Below are positions 1-12,344 of a stretch of DNA of 64,000 bases, piece by piece. The position numbers and the translations under genes are program-made. The first letter of the stretch is position 1; every line of letters starts with the position of its first letter. The DNA lies in the NCBI GenBank assembly GCA_949126835.1, contig CASBPS010000186.1:1050701-1114700 (forward strand), written 5' to 3'. This DNA is from Anisus vortex (Eukaryota; Mollusca; Gastropoda; Planorbidae). The notes under the pieces are model-generated. The model ran no database searches. It was not told where the DNA came from and worked only from the letters and a program-made list of their open reading frames with translations.

Positions 1-1246
1 GTGTAGAAGAATGCGGGGAGTTTGTGTGTAGGAGAATGTGGGGAGTTTGTGTTTTTAGGAGAATGTGTCGAGTTTGTGTGGGTAGGAGAATTTGGGAAGT
101 TTGTGTGGGTAGGAGAATGTGGAAAGTTTTTGTGTAGGAGAATGTGGGGAGTTTGTGTGGGTAGGAGAATGCTGGGAGTTTGTGTGTAGGAGAATGTGGG
201 GAGTTTGTGTGTAGGAGAATGTGGGGAGTTTGTGTGTAGAAGAATGTCAGGATATTGTGTGTAGGAGAATGCGGGGAGTTTGTGTGTAGGAGAATGTGGG
301 GAGTTTGTGTGGGTAGGAGAATGCGCGGAGTTTGTGTGTAGGAGAATGCGGGGAGTTTGTGTTGGTAGGAGAATGCGGGCAGTTTGTGTTGTTAGGAGAA
401 TGTGTGGAGTTTGTGTGGGTAGGAAAATGTGGGGAGTTTGTGTGGGTAGAAGAATGTGGGGAGTGTGTATGGGTAGGAGAATGTGGGGAGTTTGTGTGGG
501 TAGGAGAATGCGGGAAGTTTGTGTGTAGGAGAATGTGGGGAGTTTGTGTGGGTAGGAGAATGTGGGGAGTTTGTGTGTAGGAGAATGTGGGGAGTTTGTG
601 TGTAGGAGAATGTTGGGAGTTTGTGTGTAGGAGAATGTGGGTAGTTTTTGTGTAGGAGAATGTGGGGGTTTGTGTGTAGGAGAATGTGGGTAGTTTGTGT
701 GTAGGAGAATGTGGGGAGTTTGTGTGTAGGAGAATGCGGGGAGTTTGTGTGTAGGAGAATGTGGTGAGTGTGTGTGGGTAGGAGAATGCGGGGAGTTTGT
801 GTTTTTAGGAGAATGTGTCGAGTTTGTGTGGGTAGGAGAATTTGGGAAGTTTGTGTGGGTAGGAGAATGTGGGGAGTTTTTGTGTAGGAGAAGGTGGGGA
901 GTTTGTGTGGGTAGGAGAATGCTAGGAGTTTGTGTGTAGGAGAATGTGGGGAGTTTGTGTGTAGGAGAATGTGGGGAGTTTGTGTGGGTAGGAGAATGCG
1001 GGGAGTTTGTGTGTAGAAGAATGTGTGGAGTTTGTGTGGGTAGGAGAATGCGGGGAGTTTGTGTGGGTAGGAGAAAGCGGGGAGTTTGTGTTTTTAGAAG
1101 AATGTGTGGAGTTTGTATGGGTAGGAGAATGTGAGAAGTTTGTGTTGTTAGGAGAATGTGTGGAGTTTGTGTTGTTAGGAGAATGTGTGAAGTTTGTGTT
1201 GTTAGGAGAATGTGTGGAGTTTGTGTGGGTAGGAGAATGTGGGGAG
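1..1246 (+). repeat. Partial module M0 (right part)
   Basis: Window-truncated end of a T7 module. It corresponds to 13332-14577. It contains an AATGTCAGG unit with the private AGGATATTG change (near 245), the GTGGTGAGTG unit (771) and the GCTAGG unit (near 930), then goes straight to AGAAAGCGGGG (near 1073). It lacks the 33-bp odd unit and the 356-bp doublet. Positions 280-528 recur at 1974-2195 (offset 1,694 bp) with one 27-bp GCGGGCAG unit missing in the later copy. Confidence 0.85.
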
Positions 1247-3332
1247 TTTTTTTGGGTAGGAGAATGTTGGTAGTTTGTGTGTAGAAGAATGCGGGGAGTT
1301 TGTGTGTAGGAGAATGTTGGGAGTTTGTGTGGGTAGGAGAATGCGGGGAGTTTGTGTTTTTAGGAGAATGTGTGGAATTTGTGTGGGTAAGAGAATGTGG
1401 GAAGTTTGTGTGGGTAGGAGAATGTGGGAAGTTTGTGTTGTTAGGAGAATGTGTGGAGTTTGTGTGGGTAGGAGAATGTGGGGAGTTTGTGTGGGTAGGA
1501 GAATGCGGGGAGTTTGTTTGTAGTAAAATGTGGGGAGTTTGTGTGGGTAGGAGAATGTGGGGAGTTTGTGTGTAGGATAATGTGGGGAGTTTGTGTGTAG
1601 GAGAATGTGGGGAGTTTGTGTGTAGGAGAATGTGGGACGTTTGTGTGTAGGAGAATGTGGGGAGTTTGTGTGTAGGAGAATGTGGGGAGTTTGTGTGTAG
1701 AAGAATGCGGGGAGTTTGTGTGTAGGAGAATGTGGGGAGTTTGTGTTTTTAGGAGAATGTGTCGAGTTTGTGTGGGTAGGAGAATTTGGGAAGTTTGTGT
1801 GGGTAGGAGAATGTGGGGAGTTTTTGTGTAGGAGAATGTGGGGAGTTTGTGTGGGTAGGAGAATGCTGGGAGTTTGTGTGTAGGAGAATGTGGGGAGTTT
1901 GTGTGTAGGAGAATGTGGGGAGTTTGTGTGTAGAAGAATGTCAGGAGTTTGTGTGTAGGAGAATGCGGGGAGTTTGTGTGTAGGAGAATGTGGGGAGTTT
2001 GTGTGGGTAGGAGAATGCGCGGAGTTTGTGTGTAGGAGAATGCGGGGAGTTTGTGTTGGTAGGAGAATGTGTGGAGTTTGTGTGGGTAGGAAAATGTGGG
2101 GAGTTTGTGTGGGTAGAAGAATGTGGGGAGTGTGTATGGGTAGGAGAATGTGGGGAGTTTGTGTGGGTAGGAGAATGCGGGAAGTTTGTGTGTAGGAGAA
2201 TGTGGGGAGTTTGTGTGGGTAGGAGAATGTGGGGAGTTTGTGTGTAGGAGAATGTGGGGAGTTTGTGTGTAGGAGAATGTTGGGAGTTTGTGTGTAGGAG
2301 AATGTGGGTAGTTTTTGTGTAGGAGAATGTGGGGGTTTGTGTGTAGGAGAATGTGGGTAGTTTGTGTGTAGGAGAATGTGGGGAGTTTGTGTGTAGGAGA
2401 ATGCGGGGAGTTTGTGTGTAGGAGAATGTGGTGAGTGTGTGTGGGTAGGATAATGCGGGGAGTTTGTGTTTTTAGGAGAATGTGTCGAGTTTGTGTGGGT
2501 AGGAGAATTTGGGAAGTTTGTGTGGGTAGGAGAATGTGGGGAGTTTTTGTGTAGGAGAAGGTGGGGAGTTTGTGTGGGTAGGAGAATGCTAGGAGTTTGT
2601 GTGTAGGAGAATGTGGGGAGTTTGTGTGTAGGAGAATGTGGGGAGTTTGTGTGGGTAGGAGAATGCGGGGAGTTTGTGTGGGTAGGAGAATGCGGGGAGT
2701 TTGTGTGTAGGAGAATGTGGGGAGTTTGTGTGGGTAGGAGAATGCGGGGAGTTTGTGTGTAGAAGAATGTGTGGAGTTTGTGTGGGTAGGAGAATGCGGA
2801 GAGTTTGTGTTGTTAGGAGAATGTGTGGAGTTTTTGTGTAGGAGAATGTGGGGAGTTTGTGTAGGTAGGAGAATGCTGGCAGTTTGTGTATAGGAGAATG
2901 TGGGGAGTTTGTGTGTAGGAGAATGTGGGGAGTTTGTGTGCAGGAGAATGTGGGGAGTTTGTGTGGGTAGGAGAATGCGGGGAGTTTGTGTGTAGGAGAA
3001 TGCGGCGAGTTTGTGTGGATAGGAGAATGCGGGGAGTTTGTGTGGGTAGGAAAATGCGGGGAGTTTGTGTGTAGGAGAATGTGTGGAGTTTGTGTGGGTA
3101 GGAGAATGCGGGGAGTTTGTGTGTAGGAGAATGTGGGGAGTTTGTGTGGGTAGGAGAATGCGGGGAGTTTGTGTGTAGAAGAATGTGTGGAGTTTGTGTG
3201 GGTAGGAGAATGGGCGGGGAGTTTGTGTTGTTAGGAGAATGTGTGTAGTTTGTGTGGGTAGGAGAATGTGGGGAGTTTGTGTGGGTAGGAGAATGTGGGA
3301 AGTGTGTATGGGTAGGAGAATGTGGGGAGTTT

Positions 3333-3365
3333 GTGTGGGTAGGAGTAGGATAATTTGGGGAGTTT
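3333..3365 (+). repeat. 33-bp odd unit with internal TAGGAG duplication
   Basis: A 27-bp type unit with a 6-bp insertion: GGGTAGGAG is followed by TAGGATAATTTGGGG. The same unit recurs with its AGGAGTAGGATAATTTGG at 3341, 6497, 8967, 16697, 19853, 22323, 25633, 26823, 27617 and 28807. I saw none after 28.8 kb, which makes it a clean marker of the first HOR domain. Confidence 0.93.
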
Positions 3366-3724
3366 GTGTGGGTAGGAGAATGTATGGAGTTTGTGTGTAG
3401 GACAATGTGGGGAGTTTGTGTGTAGGAGAATGTGGGGAGTTTGTGTGGGTAGGAGAATGCGGGGAGTTTGTGTTTTTAGGAGAATGTGTGGAGTTTGTGT
3501 GGGTAGGAGAATGTGGGAAGTTTGTGTGGGTAGGAGAATGTGGGAAGTTTGTGTTGTTAGGATAATGTGTAGAGTTTGTGTGGGTAGGAGAATGTGGGAA
3601 GTTTGTGTTGTTAGGAGAATGTGTGGAGTATTTGTGGGTAGGAGAATGTGGGGAGTTTGTGTGGGTAGGAGAATCCGGGGAGTTTGTGTGTAGGAGAATG
3701 TGGGGAGTTTGTGTGGGTAGGAGA

Positions 3725-4436
3725 ATGCGGGGAGTTTGAGTGTAGGAGAATGTAGGGAGTTTGTGTGTAGGAGAATGCGAGGAGTTTGTGTGTAGGAGAA
3801 TGTGGGGAGTTTGTGTGGGTAGGAGAATGCGGGGAGTTTGTGTGTAGGAGAATGCGGCGAGTTTGTGTGTAGGAGAATGTGTGGAGTTTGTGTGTAGGAA
3901 AATGTGGAGAGTTTGTATGTAGGAGAATGTGGGGAGTTTGTGTGTAGGAGAATGTGGGGAGTTTGTGTGTAGGAGAATGTGGGGAGTTTGTGTTGTTAGG
4001 AGAATGTGGGGAGCTTGTGTGTAGGAGAATGCAGGGAGTTTGTGTGTAGGAGAATGTGGGGAGTTTGTGTGGGTAGGAGAATGCGGGGAGTTTGAGTGTA
4101 GGAGAATGTAGGGAGTTTGTGTGTAGGAGAATGCGAGGAGTTTGTGTGTAGGAGAATGTGGGGAGTTTGTGTGGGTAGGAGAATGCGGGGAGTTTGTGTG
4201 TAGGAGAATGCGGCGAGTTTGTGTGTAGGAGAATGTGTGGAGTTTGTGTGTAGGAAAATGTGGAGAGTTTGTATGTAGGAGAATGTGGGGAGTTTGTGTG
4301 TAGGAGAATGTGGGGAGTTTGTGTGTAGGAGAATGTGGGGAGTTTGTGTTGTTAGGAGAATGTGGGGAGCTTGTGTGTAGGAGAATGCAGGGAGTTTGTG
4401 TGTAGGAGAATGTGGGGAGTTTGTGTGGGTAGGAGA
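3725..4436 (+). repeat. 356-bp tandem doublet
   Basis: Two head-to-tail copies of a 356-bp segment (3725-4080 and 4081-4436). Each runs from ATGCGGGGAGTTTGAGTG through AATGCGAGGAG, AATGCGGCGAG, GGAAAATGTGGAGAG, GTATGTAGG and GGGGAGCTTGTG. The second copy leads on into AGAAAGCGGGG. The doublet sits in the same place in six modules. Confidence 0.92.
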
Positions 4437-4608
4437 AAGCGGGGAGTTTGTGTTTTTAGAAGAATGTGTGGAGTTTGTAGGGGTAGGAGAATGTGAGAAG
4501 TTTGTGTTGTTAGGAGAATGTGTGGAGTTTGTGTTGTTAGGAGAATGTGTGAAGTTTGTGTTGTTAGGAGAATGTGTGGAGTTTGTGTGGGTAGGAGAAT
4601 GTGGGGAG

Positions 4609-7600
4609 TTTTTTTGGGTAGGAGAATGTTGGTAGTTTGTGTGTAGAAGAATGCGGGGAGTTTGTGTGTAGGAGAATGTTGGGAGTTTGTGTGGGTAGGA
4701 GAATGCGGGGAGTTTGTGTTTTTAGGAGAATGTGTGGAGTTTGTGTGGGTAAGAGCATGTGGGAAGTTTGTGTGGGTAGGAGAATGTGGGAAGTTTGTGT
4801 TGTTAGGAGAATGTGTGGAGTTTGTGTGGGTAGGAGAATGTGGGGAGTTTGTGTGGGTAGGAGAATGCGGGGAGTTTGTTTGTAGTAAAATGTGGGGAGT
4901 TTGTGTGGGTAGGAGAATGTGGGGAGTTTGTGTGTAGGATAATGTGGGGAGTTTTTGTGTAGGAGAATGTGGGGAGTTTGTGTGTAGGAGAATGTGGGAC
5001 GTTTGTGTGTAGGAGAATGTGGGGAGTTTGTGTGTAGGAGAATGTGGGGAGTTTGTGTGTAGAAGAATGCGGGGAGTTTGTGTGTAGGAGAATGTGGGGA
5101 GTTTGTGTGGGTAGGAGAATGCGCGGAGTTTGTGTGTAGGAGAATGCGGGGAGTTTGTGTTGGTAGGAGAATGCGGGCAGTTTGTGTTGTTAGGAGAATG
5201 TGTGGAGTTTGTGTGGGTAGGAAAATGTGGGGAGTTTGTGTGGGTAGAAGAATGTGGGGAGTGTGTATGGGTAGGAGAATGTGGGGAGTTTGTGTGGGTA
5301 GGAGAATGCGGGAAGTTTGTGTGTAGGAGAATGTGGGGAGTTTGTGTGGGTAGGAGAATGTGGGGAGTTTGTGTGTAGGAGAATGTGGGGAGTTTGTGTG
5401 TAGGAGAATGTTGGGAGTTTGTGTGTAGGAGAATGTTGGTAGTTTTTGTGTAGGAGAATGTGGGGGTTTGTGTGTAGGAGAATGTGGGTAGTTTGTGTGT
5501 AGGAGAATGTGGGGAGTTTGTGTGTAGGAGAATGCGGGGAGTTTGTGTGTAGGAGAATGTGGTGAGTGTGTGTGGGTAGGAGAATGCGGGGAGTTTGTGT
5601 TTTTAGGAGAATGTGTCGAGTTTGTGTGGGTAGGAGAATTTGGGAAGTTTGTGTGGGTAGGAGAATGTGGGGAGTTTTTGTGTAGGAGAAGGTGGGGAGT
5701 TTGTGTGGGTAGGAGAATGCTAGGAGTTTGTGTGTAGGAGAATGTGGGGAGTTTGTGTGTAGGAGAATGTGGGGAGTTTGTGTGGGTAGGAGAATGCGGG
5801 GAGTTTGTGTGTAGAAGAATGTGTGGAGTTTGTGTGGGTAGGAGAATGCGGGGAGTTTGTGTGTAGGAGAATGTGGGGAGTTTGTGTGGGTAGGAGAATG
5901 CGGGGAGTTTGTGTGTAGAAGAATGTGTGGAGTTTGTGTGGGTAGGAGAATGCGGAGAGTTTGTGTTGTTAGGAGAATGTGTGGAGTTTTTGTGTAGGAG
6001 AATGTGGGGAGTTTGTGTAGGTAGGAGAATGCTGGCAGTTTGTGTATAGGAGAATGTGGGGAGTTTGTGTGTAGGAGAATGTGGGGAGTTTGTGTGCAGG
6101 AGAATGTGGGGAGTTTGTGTGGGTAGGAGAATGCGGGGAGTTTGTGTGTAGGAGAATGCGGCGAGTTTGTGTGGATAGGAGAATGCGGGGAGTTTGTGTG
6201 GGTAGGAGAATGCGGGGAGTTTGTGTGTAGGAGAATGTGTGGAGTTTGTGTGGGTAGGAGAATGCGGGGAGTTTGTGTGTAGGAGAATGTGGGGAGTTTG
6301 TGTGGGTAGGAGAATGCGGGGAGTTTGTGTGTAGAAGAATGTGTGGAGTTTGTGTGGGTAGGAGAATGGGCGGGAAGTTTGTGTTGTTAGGAGAATGTGT
6401 GTAGTTTGTGTGGGTAGGAGAATGTGGGGAGTTTGTGTGGGTAGGAGAATGTGGGAAGTGTGTATGGGTAGGAGAATGTGGGGAGTTTGTGTGGGTAGGA
6501 GTAGGATAATTTGGGGAGTTTGTGTGGGTAGGAGAATGTATGGAGTTTGTGTGTAGGACAATGTGGGGAGTTTGTGTGTAGGAGAATGTGGGGAGTTTGT
6601 GTGGGTAGGAGAATGCGGGGAGTTTGTGTTTTTAGGAGAATGTGTGGAGTTTGTGTGGGTAGGAGAATGTGGGAAGTTTGTGTGGGTAGGAGAATGTGGG
6701 AAGTTTGTGTTGTTAGGATAATGTGTAGAGTTTGTGTGGGTAGGAGAATGTGGGAAGTTTGTGTTGTTAGGAGAATGTGTGGAGTATTTGTGGGTAGGAG
6801 AATGTGGGGAGTTTGTGTGGGTAGGAGAATCCGGGGAGTTTGTGTGTAGGAGAATGTGGGGAGTTTGTGTGGGTAGGAGAATGCGGGGAGTTTGAGTGTA
6901 GGAGAATGTAGGGAGTTTGTGTGTAGGAGAATGCGAGGAGTTTGTGTGTAGGAGAATGTGGGGAGTTTGTGTGGGTAGGAGAATGCGGGGAGTTTGTGTG
7001 TAGGAGAATGCGGCGAGTTTGTGTGTAGGAGAATGTGTGGAGTTTGTGTGTAGGAAAATGTGGAGAGTTTGTATGTAGGAGAATGTGGGGAGTTTGTGTG
7101 TAGGAGAATGTGGGGAGTTTGTGTGTAGGAGAATGTGGGGAGTTTGTGTTGTTAGGAGAATGTGGGGAGCTTGTGTGTAGGAGAATGCAGGGAGTTTGTG
7201 TGTAGGAGAATGTGGGGAGTTTGTGTGGGTAGGAGAATGCGGGGAGTTTGAGTGTAGGAGAATGTAGGGAGTTTGTGTGTAGGAGAATGCGAGGAGTTTG
7301 TGTGTAGGAGAATGTGGGGAGTTTGTGTGGGTAGGAGAATGCGGGGAGTTTGTGTGTAGGAGAATGCGGCGAGTTTGTGTGTAGGAGAATGTGTGGAGTT
7401 TGTGTGTAGGAAAATGTGGAGAGTTTGTATGTAGGAGAATGTGGGGAGTTTGTGTGTAGGAGAATGTGGGGAGTTTGTGTGTAGGAGAATGTGGGGAGTT
7501 TGTGTTGTTAGGAGAATGTGGGGAGCTTGTGTGTAGGAGAATGCAGGGAGTTTGTGTGTAGGAGAATGTGGGGAGTTTGTGTGGGTAGGAGAAAGCGGGG

Positions 7601-7764
7601 AGTTTGTGTTTTTAGAAGAATGTGTGGAGTTTGTAGGGGTAGGAGAATGTGAGAAGTTTGTGTTGTTAGGAGAATGTGGGGAGTTTGTGTTGTTAGGAGA
7701 ATGTGTGAAGTTTGTGTTGTTAGGAGAATGTGTGGAGTTTGTGTGGGTAGGAGAATGTGGGGAG
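4609..7764 (+). repeat. T7 module M2 (3,156 bp)
   Basis: Same landmark order as M1. It lacks a segment of about 258 bp that includes the AATGTCAGG unit (M1 positions about 1700-1970). It gains a 27-bp GCGGGCAG unit near 5170 and carries the 25-bp unit that M1 lost near 2675; 3362-258+27+25 equals the 3,156 bp observed. Contains the 33-bp odd unit (near 6497) and doublet 6881-7592. M7 (17965-21120) is its copy, differing at 18636. Confidence 0.88.
6881..7592 (+). repeat. 356-bp tandem doublet
   Basis: Same doublet as 3725-4436, 3,156 bp downstream (halves start at 6881 and 7237). Confidence 0.92.
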
Positions 7765-10234
7765 TTTTTTTGGGTAGGAGAATGTTGGTAGTTTGTGTGT
7801 AGAAGAATGCGGGGAGTTTGTGTGTAGGAGAATGTTGGGAGTTTGTGTGGGTAGGAGAATGCGGGGAGTTTGTGTTTTTAGGAGAATGTGTGGAGTTTGT
7901 GTGGGTAAGAGAATGTGGGAAGTTTGTGTGGGTAGGAGAATGTGGGAAGTTTGTGTTGTTAGGAGAATGTGTGGAGTTTGTGTGGGTAGGAGAATGTGGG
8001 GAGTTTGTGTGGGTAGGAGAATGCGGGGAGTTTGTTTGTAGTAAAATGTGGGGAGTTTGTGTGGGTAGGAGAATGTGGGGAGTTTGTGTGTAGGATAATG
8101 TGGGGAGTTTGTGTGTAGGAGAATGTGGGGAGTTTGTGTGTAGGAGAATGTGGGACGTTTGTGTGTAGGAGAATGTGGGGAGTTTGTGTGTAGGAGAATG
8201 TGGGGAGTTTGTGTGTAGAAGAATGCGGGGAGTTTGTGTGTAGGAGAATGTGGGGAGTTTGTGTTTTTAGGAGAATGTGTCGAGTTTGTGTGGGTAGGAG
8301 AATTTGGGAAGTTTGTGTGGGTAGGAGAATGTGGGGAGTTTTTGTGTAGGAGAATGTGGGGAGTTTGTGTGGGTAGGAGAATGCTGGGAGTTTGTGTGTA
8401 GGAGAATGTGGGGAGTTTGTGTGTAGGAGAATGTGGGGAGTTTGTGTGTAAAAGAATGTCAGGAGTTTGTGTGTAGGAGAATGCGGGGAGTTTGTGTGTA
8501 GGAGAATGTGAGGAGTTTGTGTGGGTAGGAGAATGCGCGGAGTTTGTGTGTAGGAGAATGCGGGGAGTTTGTGTTGGTAGGAGAATGCGGGCAGTTTGTG
8601 TTGTTAGGAGAATGTGTGGAGTTTGTGTGGGTAGGAAAATGTGGGGAGTTTGTGTGGGTAGATGAATGTGGGGAGTGTGTATGGGTAGGAGAATGTGGGG
8701 AGTTTGTGTGGGTAGGAGAATGCGGGAAGTTTGTGTGTAGGAGAATGTGGGGAGTTTGTGTGGGTAGGAGAATGTGGGGAGTTTGTGTGTAGGAGAATGT
8801 GTGGAGTTTGTGTGTAGGAGAATGTTGGGAGTTTGTGTGTAGAAGAATGTGGGTAGTTTGTGTGTAGGAGAATGTGGAGGGTTGTGTGTAGGAGAATGTG
8901 GGTAGTTTGTGTGTAGGAGAATGTGGGGAGTTTGTTTGTAGGAGAATGCGGGGAGTTTGTGTGGGTAGGAGTAGGATAATTTGGGGAGTTTGTGTGGGTA
9001 GGAGAATGTATGGAGTTTGTGTGTAGGACAATGTGGGGAGTTTGTGTGTAGGAGAATGTGGGGAGTTTGTGTGGGTAGGAGAATGCGGGGAGTTTGTGTT
9101 TTTAGGAGAATGTGTGGAGTTTGTGTGGGTAGGAGAATGTGGGAAGTTTGTGTGGGTAGGAGAATGTGGGAAGTTTGTGTTGTTAGGATAATGTGTAGAG
9201 TTTGTGTGGGTAGGAGAATGTGGGAAGTTTGTGTTGTTAGGAGAATGTGTGGAGTATTTGTGGGTAGGAGAATGTGGGGAGTTTGTGTGGGTAGGAGAAT
9301 CCGGGGAGTTTGTGTGTAGGAGAATGTGGGGAGTTTGTGTGGGTAGGAGAATGCGGGGAGTTTGAGTGTAGGAGAATGTAGGGAGTTTGTGTGTAGGAGA
9401 ATGCGAGGAGTTTGTGTGTAGGAGAATGTGGGGAGTTTGTGTGGGTAGGAGAATGCGGGGAGTTTGTGTGTAGGAGAATGCGGCGAGTTTGTGTGTAGGA
9501 GAATGTGTGGAGTTTGTGTGTAGGAAAATGTGGAGAGTTTGTATGTAGGAGAATGTGGGGAGTTTGTGTGTAGGAGAATGTGGGGAGTTTGTGTGTAGGA
9601 GAATGTGGGGAGTTTGTGTTGTTAGGAGAATGTGGGGAGCTTGTGTGTAGGAGAATGCAGGGAGTTTGTGTGTAGGAGAATGTGGGGAGTTTGTGTGGGT
9701 AGGAGAATGCGGGGAGTTTGAGTGTAGGAGAATGTAGGGAGTTTGTGTGTAGGAGAATGCGAGGAGTTTGTGTGTAGGAGAATGTGGGGAGTTTGTGTGG
9801 GTAGGAGAATGCGGGGAGTTTGTGTGTAGGAGAATGCGGCGAGTTTGTGTGTAGGAGAATGTGTGGAGTTTGTGTGTAGGAAAATGTGGAGAGTTTGTAT
9901 GTAGGAGAATGTGGGGAGTTTGTGTGTAGGAGAATGTGGGGAGTTTGTGTGTAGGAGAATGTGGGGAGTTTGTGTTGTTAGGAGAATGTGGGGAGCTTGT
10001 GTGTAGGAGAATGCAGGGAGTTTGTGTGTAGGAGAATGTGGGGAGTTTGTGTGGGTAGGAGAAAGCGGGGAGTTTGTGTTTTTAGAAGAATGTGTGGAGT
10101 TTGTAGGGGTAGGAGAATGTGAGAAGTTTGTGTTGTTAGGAGAATGTGGGGAGTTTGTGTTGTTAGGAGAATGTGTGAAGTTTGTGTTGTTAGGAGAATG
10201 TGTGGAGTTTGTGTGGGTAGGAGAATGTGGGGAG
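7765..10234 (+). repeat. T7 module M3 (2,470 bp)
   Basis: Starts like M1, keeping the AATGTCAGG region (near 8457, here with a TAAAAGAATG variant). Near 8945 it jumps directly to the 33-bp odd unit (8967), skipping the GTGGTGAGTG, GCTAGG, GTGTATAGG and GGGCGGGG landmarks. Private units are GTAGATGAATG (near 8670) and the short GTGGAGGGTTG unit (near 8876). The 356-bp doublet is at 9351-10062. M8 is its copy, with one G to T change at 22815. Confidence 0.88.
9351..10062 (+). repeat. 356-bp tandem doublet
   Basis: Third occurrence, 2,470 bp after the second (halves start at 9351 and 9707). Confidence 0.92.
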
Positions 10235-12344
10235 TTTTTTTGGGTAGGAGAATGTTGGTAGTTTGTGTGTAGAAGAATGCGGGGAGTTTGTGTGTAGGAG
10301 AATGTTGGGAGTTTGTGTGGGTAGGAGAATGCGGGGAGTTTGTGTTTTTAGGAGAATGTGTGGAGTTTGTGTGGGTAAGAGAATGTGGGAAGTTTGTGTG
10401 GGTAGGAGAATGTGGGAAGTTTGTGTTGTTAGGAGAATGTGTGGAGTTTGTGTGGGTAGGAGAATGTGGGGAGTTTGTGTGGGTAGGAGAATGCGGGGAG
10501 TTTGTTTGTAGTAAAATGTGGGGAGTTTGTGTGGGTAGGAGAATGTGGGGAGTTTGTGTGTAGGATAATGTGGGGAGTTTGTGTGTAGGAGAATGTGGGG
10601 AGTTTGTGTGTAGGAGAATGTGGGACGTTTGTGTGTAGGAGAATGTGGGGAGTTTGTGTGTAGGAGAATGTGGGGAGTTTGTGTGTAGAAGAATGCGGGG
10701 AGTTTGTGTGTAGGAGAATGTGGGGAGTTTGTGTTTTTAGGAGAATGTGTCGAGTTTGTGTGGGTAGGAGAATTTGGGAAGTTTGTGTGGGTAGGAGAAT
10801 GTGGGGAGTTTTTGTGTAGGAGAATGTGGGGAGTTTGTGTGGGTAGGAGAATGCTGGGAGTTTGTGTGTAGGAGAATGTGGGGAGTTTGTGTGTAGGAGA
10901 ATGTGGGGAGTTTGTGTGTAAAAGAATGTCAGGAGTTTGTGTGTAGGAGAATGCGGGGAGTTTGTGTGTAGGAGAATGTGAGGAGTTTGTGTGGGTAGGA
11001 GAATGCGCGGAGTTTGTGTGTAGGAGAATGCGGGGAGTTTGTGTTGGTAGGAGAATGCGGGCAGTTTGTGTTGTTAGGAGAATGTGTGGAGTTTGTGTGG
11101 GTAGGAAAATGTGGGGAGTTTGTGTGGGTAGATGAATGTGGGGAGTGTGTATGGGTAGGAGAATGTGGGGAGTTTGTGTGGGTAGGAGAATGCGGGAAGT
11201 TTGTGTGTAGGAGAATGTGGGGAGTTTGTGTGGGTAGGAGAATGTGGGGAGTTTGTGTGTAGGAGAATGTGTGGAGTTTGTGTGTAGGAGAATGTTGGGA
11301 GTTTGTGTGTAGAAGAATGTGGGTAGTTTGTGTGTAGGAGAATGTGGAGGGTTGTGTGTAGGAGAATGTGGGTAGTTTGTGTGTAGGAGAATGTGGGGAG
11401 TTTGTTTGTAGGAGAATGCGGGGAGTTTGTGTGTAGGAGAATGTGGTGAGTGTGTGTGGGTAGGAGAATGCGGGGAGTTTGTGTTTTTAGGAGAATGTGT
11501 CGAGTTTGTGTGGGTAGGAGAATTTGGGAAGTTTGTGTGGGTAGGAGAATGTGGGGAGTTTTTGTGTAGGAGAAGGTGGGGAGTTTGTGTGGGTAGGAGA
11601 ATGCTAGGAGTTTGTGTGTAGGAGAATGTGGGGAGTTTGTGTGTAGGAGAATGTGGGGAGTTTGTGTGGGTAGGAGAATGCGGGGAGTTTGTGTGTAGAA
11701 GAATGTGTGGAGTTTGTGTGGGTAGGAGAATGCGGAGAGTGTGTGTTGTTAGGAGAATAAGTGGAGATTTTGTGTAGGAGAATGTGGGGAGTTTGTGTAG
11801 GTAGGAGAATGCTGGCAGTTTGTGTATAGGAGAATGTGGGGAGTTTGTGTGTAGGAGAATGTGGGGAGTTTGTGTGCAGGAGAATGTGGGGAGTTTGTGT
11901 GGGTAGGAGAATGCGGGGAGTTTGTGTGTAGGAGAATGCGGCGAGTTTGTGTGGATAGAAGAATGCGGGGAGTTTGTGTGGGTAGGAGAATGCGGGGAGT
12001 TTGTGTGTAGGAGAATGTGTGGAGTTTGTGTGGGTAGGAGAATGCGGGGAGTTTGTGTGTAGGAGAATGTGGGGAGTTTGTGTGGGTAGGAGAATGCGGG
12101 GAGTTTGTGTGTAGAAGAATGTGTGGAGTTTGTGTGGGTAGGAGAATGCGGGGAGTTTGTGTGGGTAGGAGAAAGCGGGGAGTTTGTGTTTTTAGAAGAA
12201 TGTGTGGAGTTTGTATGGGTAGGAGAATGTGAGAAGTTTGTGTTGTTAGGAGAATGTGTGGAGTTTGTGTTGTTAGGAGAATGTGTGAAGTTTGTGTTGT
12301 TAGGAGAATGTGTGGAGTTTGTGTGGGTAGGAGAATGTGGGGAG
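10235..12344 (+). repeat. T7 module M4 (2,110 bp)
   Basis: Its first 1,170 bp match M3, including the GATGAATG and GTGGAGGGTTG units. It then continues through GTGGTGAGTG (near 11453), GCTAGG (near 11603), a private AATAAGTGGAGATTTTG unit (near 11757) and GTGTATAGG (near 11823). It lacks the GGGCGGGG unit, the 33-bp odd unit and the 356-bp doublet. The 13.3-kb identity stops inside it, at 12149. Confidence 0.85.

Larger units (their letters stand above)
1247..4608 (+). repeat. T7 module M1 (3,362 bp)
   Basis: Begins at the T7 tract followed by GGGTAGGAGAATGTTGGTAG. Order of landmarks: TTTGTAGTAAAATG unit (near 1513), AATGTCAGG (near 1938), GTGGTGAGTG (near 2428), GCTAGG (near 2588), GTGTATAGG (near 2887), 29-bp GGGCGGGG unit (near 3212), 33-bp odd unit (3333-3365), 356-bp doublet (3725-4436), AGAAAGCGGGG (near 4435). 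Module M6 is the same plus one 25-bp unit. Confidence 0.88.
1..12148 (+). repeat. 13.3-kb super-repeat, copy 1 (left-truncated by window)
   Basis: This stretch is repeated almost base for base at 13332-25504. The offset is 13,331 bp up to about 2.67 kb and 13,356 bp after it; the change is one missing 25-bp unit (AGAAGAATGTGTGGAG type) near 2675. The same unit is present at the equivalent place in the related module at about 5.8 kb, so loss from copy 1 is more likely than gain in copy 2. Identity ends abruptly at 12149 (C here, G at 25505). Its real left end lies outside the window. Confidence 0.95.

Noticed and set aside
3301..3320. Rap1-like site in GTGTATGGGTAGG units (also near 470, 2134, 5266 and others)
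   Set aside because: Only part of the budding-yeast Rap1 consensus is matched, the bases after GGGT disagree, and there is no evidence for a yeast source. Chance resemblance in a GT-rich repeat.
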